Shown piece after piece: positions 9,095 to 15,091 of a stretch of 64,000 nt of DNA; the first letter of the stretch is position 1; each line of letters opens with the position of its first letter. This DNA is from Kiritimatiellales bacterium (GTDB lineage: Bacteria > Verrucomicrobiota > Kiritimatiellia > Kiritimatiellales > Pontiellaceae): positions 1 through 64,000 of the forward strand of contig JAIPJC010000002.1 in assembly GCA_021734345.1 (NCBI GenBank), in the 5' to 3' direction. Both the position numbers and the translations under genes were made by a program. The notes below the pieces were generated by a model. That model saw nothing but the letters and a program-made list of their open reading frames with translations, did no database searches and had not been told where the DNA came from.

Positions 9095-9122
9095 AACATA
9101 TTCAAATATTTGAATATGTCAA
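9095..9122 (-). promoter_or_regulatory. Promoter with perfect 24-bp palindromic ArsR operator
   Basis: On the minus strand TTGACA (9122-9117), a 16-base spacer and TATGTT (9100-9095) form a good sigma-70 promoter. The spacer is a palindrome, ACATATTCAAATATTTGAATATGT at its full 24 bases (9096-9119), built on ATTC-N8-GAAT. This half-site layout is known for BigR/SqrR-type ArsR regulators. Binding here would block RNA polymerase. Confidence 0.75.
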
Positions 9123-9211
9123 CACGTTAAAACATAAAATATTTCTAATGTTGCGTGCCGGGGTGGCCCGTCCTAGGTTTGCGACTCGATGCTTGGAATC
9201 CTGCCTGCGGT

Positions 9212-9237
9212 GTGACGAAACCATCGGGTCGGGTGTA
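9212..9237 (+). promoter_or_regulatory. ECF-type promoter of the sigma-factor operon
   Basis: GTGACG at 9212-9217 and GTGTA at 9233-9237 are separated by 15 bases. The same pair occurs upstream of three nearby genes (10980, 11340 and 11710), so this is probably the promoter recognised by the sigma factor encoded just downstream, giving autoregulation. Confidence 0.65.
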
Positions 9238-9243
9238 GTACAG

Positions 9244-9777
9244 ATGGACATGGCCATGGAAGAACGGACAGACCAGGAGCTGGTGCAAGGCGCGCTGGAT
9301 GGAAACAGGTACGCTTTTGCGGAGCTGGTCCGGCGGCATCAGGATGCGGTGTTCGGCTTGGCCGTGAGCATGACGCGCAACCGGGAGGACGCGGCGGACA
9401 TGGCACAGGATGCATTTATACGGGCGTACAACAAGCTGGGGCAGTACAATCCGGACCATGCCTTCAAATCGTGGATACTGCGCATCTGCGCCAACCTCAC
9501 GAAAAACATGTTCCGCTCGCGGATGTTGCGGCGCAGCGCGGAGGAAAAGCACCTGAAAGAGACTGAAATTGCGGGTGAAGCGGTAGAACCCGACTTCCAT
9601 GCCTTGGAAGCGGCGCTGGCGCAGCTTCCGCCGAAACTGGGTGCGCCGTTGCGGCTGAAGCATATGGAAGGACTGTCGTACGACGAGATTGCGAAGGTGC
9701 TTGGCATCGGCGTGAGCGCGGCGAAGATGCGGACCATGCGCGCGCGCAACCAGTTGTTGGAGATCTTGCAGCCATGA
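9244..9777 (+). CDS. ECF RNA polymerase sigma factor (sigma-70 family)
   Basis: The 177-residue protein contains region 2 (AFAELVRRHQDAVFGLAVSM and the DAADMAQDAFIRAY motif) and region 4 (LPPKLGAPLRLKHMEGLSYDEIAKVLG, then the helix-turn-helix VSAAKMRTMRARNQL). Length is normal for ECF factors. The start at 9244 removes 32 unrelated residues of a longer frame; an ATG two codons later is also possible. Its stop overlaps the next start (ATGA at 9774), so it is translationally coupled to the probable anti-sigma gene. A promoter motif upstream recurs before three neighbouring genes. The signal is unknown; the CBM48-like domain of its partner hints at a carbohydrate or envelope cue. Confidence 0.88.
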   Translation: MDMAMEERTDQELVQGALDGNRYAFAELVRRHQDAVFGLAVSMTRNREDAADMAQDAFIRAYNKLGQYNPDHAFKSWILRICANLTKNMFRSRMLRRSAEEKHLKETEIAGEAVEPDFHALEAALAQLPPKLGAPLRLKHMEGLSYDEIAKVLGIGVSAAKMRTMRARNQLLEILQP

Positions 9778-10286
9778 AAAATGAAAAACAGTTGATCGGG
9801 CAGTTGGAACGGCACCGGACTCCGGCGCCGGAGGGTTTCGCGGATCGGGTGATGGAGGCGCTGCCGCATCGCCGGACAAAACGCGCGATGGAATTTTGGC
9901 CGACGCACGGACGGTGGATCGCCCCGGCCTTTGCCGGAGCGGTGGCGGCATTGTTGGTGGTCTTTGCGGTCGGGCATTTCAACCAACCAGCGGTGGCGCA
10001 GCCGCAGGTGGCGTTCCATTTCGAGTTGCATGCGCCGGGGGCAGATCGCGTGGAGTTGCTGGGGACGTTCAACAATTGGAAGTCGGGGGACATTGTCTTG
10101 AACGGTCCCGATGCGTCGGGGCACTGGACGGCGGACGTGATGTTGCCGGAAGGGCGGCATGAATATGTTTTCCTGGTGGATGGCGAACGCTGGGTGGCCG
10201 ACCCGAAGGCGGCGACGCACCGGCCGGATGGTTTCGGCCGCGTGAATACGGTGATCAAGGTTTATGATGATGACAACAATGCATAG
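9774..10286 (+). CDS. Membrane protein with CBM48/AMPK-type glycan-binding domain, probable anti-sigma factor
   Basis: The 170-residue protein has a short cytoplasmic N-terminus (PAPEGFADRVMEAL, like many anti-sigma N-termini), one membrane helix (about residues 46-65, IAPAFAGAVAALLVVFAVG) and an extracytoplasmic domain (78-165) with the CBM48/AMPK-beta pattern VELLGTFNNW, GHWTADVMLPEGRHEYVFLVDG and W-ADP. These domains bind alpha-glucans in other proteins. The 4-base overlap with the sigma gene supports an anti-sigma role; no zinc-finger anti-sigma motif is visible. By analogy with clostridial RsgI proteins, which carry carbohydrate-binding modules, it may sense a glycan. Family and topology are seen in sequence; the anti-sigma role is inference. 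Confidence 0.72.
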   Translation: MKNEKQLIGQLERHRTPAPEGFADRVMEALPHRRTKRAMEFWPTHGRWIAPAFAGAVAALLVVFAVGHFNQPAVAQPQVAFHFELHAPGADRVELLGTFNNWKSGDIVLNGPDASGHWTADVMLPEGRHEYVFLVDGERWVADPKAATHRPDGFGRVNTVIKVYDDDNNA

Positions 10287-10953
10287 AATGGTCTTGGCTG
10301 GATTGCTGTTCTGCGGCACGGCGTGGACGGACGATTCCAAGGATTGGAAGGCGCTGCGGGAGAAGAACCTTAAGCTTGGTCTGGATACCGAGCGGGTCGA
10401 CCAGACGTTGGGCCAATGCCGCAAGAACGGGATCACGGCGCAAGAGGCCGAAGCGCTGCTTGGCCCGGTTTGTGCCGCCAAGGCCGAAGCGCTGCCGACC
10501 GAATGCATCTTCGTTAAAATTGAAGAAGGATTGGCGAAACAGGTGGATGCGCCCAGAGTGGCCGTGGCGGCCGAAGCCCGTTTGGATTGCCTGCGCCGAG
10601 CCGGACGAATGGTTTCGAATGTTCGCTGCGGTCGTGGCGGCGACCAGCAGCATCTGGTCATGCATACGTGCATGGCGCTGGAAAGCGGACTGCCCGACGC
10701 GGTGCTGCAAGAACTTTTCAATCGACCCGCAGGCTTCCGCTATGGACGCCTCATCCATGTAGTCGAGGCGGGTGAGACGTTGCAGTTGGCCGGACTTGAG
10801 CCGCAGCAAACCTTGCATATCATGAACGATTGCCTCGACCGCGATCTCGACCGCGCCGAACTCATGCGCGCCGTTGATTTTATTATAGCGGAGCACGCCA
10901 ATGGTCGCGATTTCCAGTCGATCCACGATGACCTTTGGATCCATTCCGACTAA
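10264..10953 (+). CDS. Secreted protein of unknown function in the ECF operon
   Basis: The 229-residue protein begins with a signal peptide (HRMVLAGLLFCGTAWT) followed by a mostly helical, charged region. I do not recognise the family. Six cysteines occur in the mature part (for example LGQCRKNG, GPVCAAK, PTECIF, RLDCLRR, NDCLDRD), and the sequence has repeated helical patterns such as GITAQEAEALL and GLEPQQTLHIM. It overlaps the end of the CBM48 membrane-protein gene by 23 bases, so the three genes form one operon. Several in-frame ATGs lie within the first 25 bases, so the exact start is uncertain. Placement suggests an envelope protein controlled by, or modulating, the sigma factor. Confidence 0.7.
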   Translation: MMMTTMHRMVLAGLLFCGTAWTDDSKDWKALREKNLKLGLDTERVDQTLGQCRKNGITAQEAEALLGPVCAAKAEALPTECIFVKIEEGLAKQVDAPRVAVAAEARLDCLRRAGRMVSNVRCGRGGDQQHLVMHTCMALESGLPDAVLQELFNRPAGFRYGRLIHVVEAGETLQLAGLEPQQTLHIMNDCLDRDLDRAELMRAVDFIIAEHANGRDFQSIHDDLWIHSD

Positions 10954-10979
10954 TCCGGTTTGTCCTTTCGCCTTCCCAT

Positions 10980-11006
10980 GTGACGAATCTGCCTGTCCGG
11001 GGTGTA
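10980..11006 (+). promoter_or_regulatory. ECF-type promoter of first Cys-rich protein
   Basis: GTGACG at 10980-10985 and GTGTA at 11002-11006 with 16 bases between; the downstream CCTACCGAACAGGGGAAACCA leader resembles the leaders at 11366 and 11736. Confidence 0.62.
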
Positions 11007-11048
11007 CAGCCTACCGAACAGGGGAAACCAAACAACAGGAGGTCTAGA

Positions 11049-11294
11049 ATGAAGATAGGATACATCATGGCCATCGTGGCGGGCATTGCTCTCTCAGCAG
11101 CAATGGCAGAAGCCAAGGGTGGGAATGGCAGTGGCAACGGCGGCGGCAAAGGCGACCAATCCCGGACACAGGAACGCCGGCAGGATTGCGTGCAAGACTG
11201 CACTCAAAGTGGACCGCAGGACAAGACGCAGACCCAGCAGCGCCAAAAAGACCAGACCAAAACACAAGCCCGGGATGGCTCTTGTAGCAGATAG
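11049..11294 (+). CDS. Small secreted protein with C-x3-C motif (paralogue of the next gene)
   Basis: The 81-residue protein has a clear signal peptide (MKIGYIMAIVAGIALSAAMAEA at 1-22) and a short, very polar mature part: a Gly/Asn-rich stretch, a DCVQDC pair, then a Gln/Lys/Thr-rich tail ending ARDGSCSR. It is a paralogue of the protein at 11409, sharing the leader, the QDC..DCT core and the DQTKxxARDGSC end. The ATG at 11049 is preceded by AGGAGG. The family is unknown to me; the C-x3-C pair suggests metal or disulfide chemistry outside the cytoplasm. The upstream promoter matches the ECF motif, which points to control by the adjacent sigma factor. Confidence 0.72.
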   Translation: MKIGYIMAIVAGIALSAAMAEAKGGNGSGNGGGKGDQSRTQERRQDCVQDCTQSGPQDKTQTQQRQKDQTKTQARDGSCSR

Positions 11295-11339
11295 CGATTG
11301 GTGCATGCCGATATGGGATGCGGCCGCCCTGCTTAAATG

Positions 11340-11364
11340 CGACGAAGCCGCAGATCCGTGTGTA
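11340..11364 (+). promoter_or_regulatory. ECF-type promoter of second Cys-rich protein
   Basis: CGACG at 11340-11344 and GTGTA at 11360-11364 with 15 bases between. It differs from the other three copies at the first two -35 positions and is followed by a GAGGGGAACAACAACCA leader similar to the other sites. Confidence 0.55.
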
Positions 11365-11408
11365 TGGCCGGTGTAGAGAGGGGAACAACAACCAAGGAGA
11401 AAAGGAAA

Positions 11409-11651
11409 ATGAAGATAAAACTGATCATGACAATCGTGGCAGGCATCGCGCTAACAACCATCTTGGTCCAAGCCCAAGGTAGTGGCACTTGCGACCGGGT
11501 CTGCAAGAAGGATTGCATTGCCGCTACGGCTTGCGATCAGCAATGCAAGCAAGACTGCACGAAAGGTAAGCAGCAGGCTCGCGACCAGGACAAGAGTGGC
11601 TCCCAGGATCAGACGAAAGCAAAGGCTCGCGACGGTTCATGCGGTAAATGA
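11409..11651 (+). CDS. Small secreted Cys-rich protein with repeated C-x3-C motifs
   Basis: The 80-residue protein has a signal peptide (MKIKLIMTIVAGIALTTILVQA) and seven cysteines in the mature part, arranged as CDRVC, DC, C, CDQQC-K-QDC and a last GSCGK. It ends in DQTKAKARDGSCGK, almost the same end as its paralogue at 11049. AGGAGAAAAGG precedes the ATG. Repeated C-x3-C spacing with many Lys and Asp could bind a soft metal or form disulfides; the family is unknown to me. It has its own ECF-type promoter and is followed by a strong terminator, so it is probably a single-gene member of the sigma factor's regulon. Confidence 0.72.
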   Translation: MKIKLIMTIVAGIALTTILVQAQGSGTCDRVCKKDCIAATACDQQCKQDCTKGKQQARDQDKSGSQDQTKAKARDGSCGK

Positions 11652-11675
11652 TGAACGCCGCATGTCGATGAGGAG

Positions 11676-11703
11676 GGGAACGTGTTCGCGTTCCCTTTTT
11701 TTT
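11676..11703 (+). terminator. Intrinsic terminator after the Cys-rich gene
   Basis: A GGGAACG/CGTTCCC stem with a 6-base loop is followed directly by eight T residues (11696-11703). Confidence 0.85.
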
Positions 11704-11709
11704 GTCGAT

Positions 11710-11735
11710 GTGACGCATCCCTTGCCGCGCGTGTA
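11710..11735 (+). promoter_or_regulatory. ECF-type promoter of small membrane protein
   Basis: GTGACG at 11710-11715 and GTGTA at 11731-11735 with a 15-base spacer, followed by an ACCGGAAATAGGGGAATCA leader that resembles those of the two Cys-rich genes. Confidence 0.62.
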
Positions 11736-11807
11736 CTACCGGAAATAGGGGAATCATAACCAAGCAGGACGCCATCCTGGGTCGCTAAGTCAATCTCGAG
11801 GGAGGAA

Positions 11808-11841
11808 GTTCCAGCCATTGGAATTTTCCAATGGTTGGAAC
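11808..11841 (+). repeat. Hairpin between ribosome site and start codon
   Basis: Arms of 15 bases (11808-11822 and 11827-11841) pair with one G-T exception around an ATTT loop. A GGAGG at 11801-11805 lies just before it and an ATG at 11847 just after. Folding the hairpin would leave about 7 bases between ribosome site and start. Confidence 0.7.
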
Positions 11842-11846
11842 GATTC

Positions 11847-12107
11847 ATGAAACCGCTTATGTACAAGCAGAGGCCAGCCTTTCCCGCACTCGTAGGTGCG
11901 GGTGCCAGTTTGTTGGCGGGATTGTTTTGCTTCGCCATGATTTACCGGCGCGTGGAGAGCGGTGAGATCGGTTCTGAAAAATTGACCGCGCTCATTCTCG
12001 TGTCGATTGCAACCTCCGGCATCTTTCTCATCGCCGCCTTCGCCCGCTACCAGTTTATCCACCTCTGGAAAAAGCCTTCCCGGCATCCATCTGGCAGGCG
12101 CAAATAG
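11847..12107 (+). CDS. Small two-helix membrane protein, likely ECF regulon member
   Basis: The 86-residue protein has two predicted membrane helices (about residues 12-32, FPALVGAGASLLAGLFCFAM, and 50-68, LTALILVSIATSGIFLIAAF) and a basic C-terminus (KKPSRHPSGRRK), so both ends are probably cytoplasmic. I do not recognise the family. The start at 11847 is chosen because a GGAGG site 41 bases upstream would come within 7 bases of it if the intervening hairpin folds; an ATG at 11859 is also possible. An ECF-type promoter at 11710 precedes it, which places it in the same regulon as the Cys-rich proteins. Function unknown. Confidence 0.6.
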   Translation: MKPLMYKQRPAFPALVGAGASLLAGLFCFAMIYRRVESGEIGSEKLTALILVSIATSGIFLIAAFARYQFIHLWKKPSRHPSGRRK

Positions 12108-12222
12108 GTTTCGTGGCGGGTGCGATATTTCGTTGGCCAAATTATTTTTTGGGGATCCGTAAATCCTTATTATATACTACGGGTTTGAGTTGCCTCTCCT
12201 GGGAATCCTTCCAGCATTGAAC

Positions 12223-12248
12223 GGCGAAAAAAATAGTGAGTTTTCGCC
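12223..12248. repeat. Short inverted repeat upstream of cytochrome gene
   Basis: GGCGAAAA (12223-12230) and TTTTCGCC (12241-12248) can form an 8-bp stem. It may end transcription from the small membrane-protein gene or act in the leader region. No poly-T follows. Confidence 0.4.
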
Positions 12249-12291
12249 ATGTATATTTGTTTTCGTGTTTGGAGTCGTCTTGCGGTAGTGA

Positions 12292-12320
12292 TTGAAATAT
12301 AGTGGTTTACAAATTATATG
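12292..12320 (+). promoter_or_regulatory. Sigma-70-like promoter of multihaem cytochrome
   Basis: TTGAAA (12292-12297), a 17-base spacer and TATATG (12315-12320) stand 42 bases before the cytochrome start. Confidence 0.5.
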
Positions 12321-12362
12321 TCCGTGCTAGATTCTGCCCGCCTATATAAAGAGGAGGGCTTG

Positions 12363-14927
12363 ATGAAACTGTGGTTTGTCGTGTTGGGATTCGTCGTTTC
12401 GTTGTTTTTTTCGGCACCGGTGCATGCGGCCGAGTGGCAGGTCTTGGGTGGAAACGACCTCGGCATGCACTGCATGGACGGCCTCGATTTTTCGGTCTTC
12501 TCGATTCTTCCGCCCTACAACACGTTCCACGTCCAGGTCATCCACAACGGGCGGCTGGTAACCACCAACACCGGACTCGTGGTCACCTACGAAGCGGTGG
12601 CCGATCCCGACGGATCGATCAATACAACGACGGCCAACAAGGTCAACTTCTGGGAAAACGTCGCCGACATGTTTGGCGGGCAGCCACCGGACGATACCGG
12701 TCTGGCCGGGTTTGCCATGCCGGGCATCGCCAATATTCCGCAGCATATGGAATTCCACGGCGACCAAAACTGGTTCACCGGCGAAGGCGTTCCGATCTCG
12801 CCGTTCGACGATGCAGGCAAAGTGAACTACTACCCGATGATGAAAATCGTGGTGCGCGATTCCATTGGAACCCTCCTGACCTCGACCAAGATCGTGCTGC
12901 CGGTTTCCGATGAGATGACCTGCTCCGCCTGCCATCTCTCCGGCAGCGACGGTGCCGCCATGCCGCTCGTCGGCTGGCGCTGGCATCCGGATCATGCCAA
13001 GGACATCAAGCTCAACATTCTGCGGCTGCACGACGAAAAGCAGGCGGGCAATCCGGCTTATTTCCAATCGCTGGCAGGCCAGGGCTACAATACCAACGGT
13101 CTCTACCAAGCCGTGGTCGTCGATGGCACCGCCATCCTCTGTGCGCGCTGCCACCAGTCGAATGCGCTGCCCGTCACCTCCGATACGAACACCGTGACGG
13201 CCCTGACCCATGTGATGCATTCCCATCATGGTCAGGTGGTCGATCCGGCGAACGGCATGATTCTCGACGACTCCAACAACCGCGACTCCTGCTATCGATG
13301 CCATCCCGGCTCATCCACCCGCTGCCTCCGCGGGGCGATGGGCGCGGCGGGGGCCGCCGATGGCGGCCTCGCCATCGGGTGCCAGAGCTGCCACGGCACG
13401 ATGAGTTCCGTCGGCGAGGTTTCGCGCAACGGTTGGTTCGAAGAACCGAAGTGCCAAAGCTGCCATACCGGTACGGCCCTCAACCACAACCCCGGCCCGA
13501 TCCGCTTTTTGACGGTGTTTGAACCGAACGGAACAGAGCGTGTGGCGGTGAACAACACCTTTGCGCATCCAACAAACATGCTTTACCGCTTCTCCACCGG
13601 ACACAGCGCAATGCAGTGCTCGGCCTGCCACGGTTCGCCGCACGCGATCTTCCCTTCGTCGCATGCGAACGACAACATCCGGAATATCGACATGCAGGGG
13701 CACAAGGGAACGGTCGTTGAATGCCTCGCCTGCCACACATCGCAACCGCTAACCTTCAACGGCGGCCCGCACGGAATGCATCCGGTTGGCGATACGCCTT
13801 TTGCCGTCAAGCGCGACGGCTTTCCGGAAACATGGTTCCATGGCCAAGTCCACGACAACGGCATCGGTACCGCGTCATGCAGGAACTGCCACGGCACAGA
13901 CTACACAGGTACCGTGCTCTCGCGTTCGCAGGCCGACCGCACCATAGTGGTCGGATCCGGCATGGGTACAAAGCATTTCTGGCGCGGCTACCAGATTGGC
14001 TGCTACACCTGCCACAACGGACCGAGCTCGGAATCGGCCAACACCGTGCCCGCGGCGATCGTGGTTTCGACCAACGCATCGACCACGGCGAACGTGCCGG
14101 TGGCCATTCCGCTGGTGACGGACAAAGGCACGCTGCGGATCGTGTCGCAGGCGCAGAACGGAACCGTCGGCCTGTCGGGTTCGACCGCCACCTACTATCC
14201 GTTCTTCAACTTTGTAGGAACGGACACATTCACCTTTGCGGCGTGGGACGGCAAGAAGGACTCCAACCTCGGAACCGTTACGGTGACTGTTGGCGAAGGT
14301 GCCTGCATGCTCGTTTGCGAATCGCTTGTTCCCGCGAATGCCGCATCGCACACGGCGTTGCCGTTCTGGGCGAACGCCTTTGTGTCCAACTGCACCGACC
14401 AGATTTCCTATGCATGGAACTTTGGCGATGGCGGAAGTTCGACCAACGCGCTGGCGCAACACGCCTATGGCATAAACGGCAGCTATGGTTGGAGCATCGT
14501 CGCGTCCGCCGCCGGGTTGTCCGTCACCAATTCCGGAACCATCGTGGTTGGCCATGTGCAGCTCGACTCCGACGGCGATGGCATCGAGGACGACTGGGAA
14601 TGGATCAACTTCCAATCCTTGGATGTAGCCCATGCAACCTCCGACTTCGACATGGATGGACAAACGGACCTGTCCGAGTATCTGTCGGGAACAGGGCCAA
14701 AGGACGCGACCTCCAAGCTTGCCATCAACGAACTCTCGGCTGGAAAGATCATCCACTGGGCCAGCTCGCCGAACCGGATCTATTCGGTCAACGCCACCAC
14801 CTCGCTGGTATCGGTCGCCTTTTCGCCGTTGGCGACGGGCATTCCTGCAACCCCGCCGGAAAACACCTACACCGACCTGACCGCAACGGCAGAGTCGGCG
14901 CAGTTCTACCGGATCGATCTGGAGTAA
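12363..14927 (+). CDS. Secreted nine-haem c-type cytochrome with PKD-like and Ca-loop domains
   Basis: The 854-residue protein has a signal peptide (FVVSLFFSAPVHAA) and nine CxxCH haem-binding motifs between about residues 187 and 550 (CSACH twice, CARCH, CYRCH, CQSCH twice, CLACH, CRNCH, CYTCH). A cadherin/Big-like beta domain follows, then a PKD-like domain (ISYAWNFGDGG), a calcium-loop motif (DSDGDGIEDDWE) and a C-terminal module ending FYRIDLE. It is probably a periplasmic or cell-surface electron carrier. Cytochrome maturation genes are not in the window. The start at 12363 follows AGAGGAGGG and gives a clean signal peptide; a longer frame adds 15 residues. Its electron partners are unknown; the C-terminal module also appears in other secreted proteins here. 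Confidence 0.85.
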   Translation: MKLWFVVLGFVVSLFFSAPVHAAEWQVLGGNDLGMHCMDGLDFSVFSILPPYNTFHVQVIHNGRLVTTNTGLVVTYEAVADPDGSINTTTANKVNFWENVADMFGGQPPDDTGLAGFAMPGIANIPQHMEFHGDQNWFTGEGVPISPFDDAGKVNYYPMMKIVVRDSIGTLLTSTKIVLPVSDEMTCSACHLSGSDGAAMPLVGWRWHPDHAKDIKLNILRLHDEKQAGNPAYFQSLAGQGYNTNGLYQAVVVDGTAILCARCHQSNALPVTSDTNTVTALTHVMHSHHGQVVDPANGMILDDSNNRDSCYRCHPGSSTRCLRGAMGAAGAADGGLAIGCQSCHGTMSSVGEVSRNGWFEEPKCQSCHTGTALNHNPGPIRFLTVFEPNGTERVAVNNTFAHPTNMLYRFSTGHSAMQCSACHGSPHAIFPSSHANDNIRNIDMQGHKGTVVECLACHTSQPLTFNGGPHGMHPVGDTPFAVKRDGFPETWFHGQVHDNGIGTASCRNCHGTDYTGTVLSRSQADRTIVVGSGMGTKHFWRGYQIGCYTCHNGPSSESANTVPAAIVVSTNASTTANVPVAIPLVTDKGTLRIVSQAQNGTVGLSGSTATYYPFFNFVGTDTFTFAAWDGKKDSNLGTVTVTVGEGACMLVCESLVPANAASHTALPFWANAFVSNCTDQISYAWNFGDGGSSTNALAQHAYGINGSYGWSIVASAAGLSVTNSGTIVVGHVQLDSDGDGIEDDWEWINFQSLDVAHATSDFDMDGQTDLSEYLSGTGPKDATSKLAINELSAGKIIHWASSPNRIYSVNATTSLVSVAFSPLATGIPATPPENTYTDLTATAESAQFYRIDLE

Positions 14928-14955
14928 TCCAACCCGGCCAAGGACTGATCAGAGG

Positions 14956-14980
14956 CCATACCGCCGATCCGGCGGTATGG
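14956..14980 (+). terminator. Hairpin after cytochrome gene, terminator-like
   Basis: A perfect 10-bp stem (CCATACCGCC with its complement) around a GATCC loop lies 28 bases after the stop. No T-run follows, so it may be a factor-dependent terminator or an RNA stabiliser. Confidence 0.5.
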
Positions 14981-15017
14981 CAGTTGCGTGTCGTTTTCCA
15001 TTCAAGGCAAAATCCTT

Positions 15018-15046
15018 CAGTTTACCCGGTTTATTATGGATAAATC
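15018..15046 (+). promoter_or_regulatory. Promoter with LacI-type operator (site A)
   Basis: A TTTACCCGGTTTA palindrome-like element (15021-15033) stands in the position that the same element holds in four other promoters of this region (24237, 24371, 25295, 28661). The -10 at 15041-15046 (TAAATC) is weak. Confidence 0.5.
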
Positions 15047-15091
15047 TATTCGGGTTCCTCTAGTATGCGGGTCGTGAAACGAAAGGTTGGC

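Noticed and set aside
12342-13304. Open frame antisense to the cytochrome
   Set aside because: The other strand has nine haem motifs and a signal peptide; this frame has no domain.
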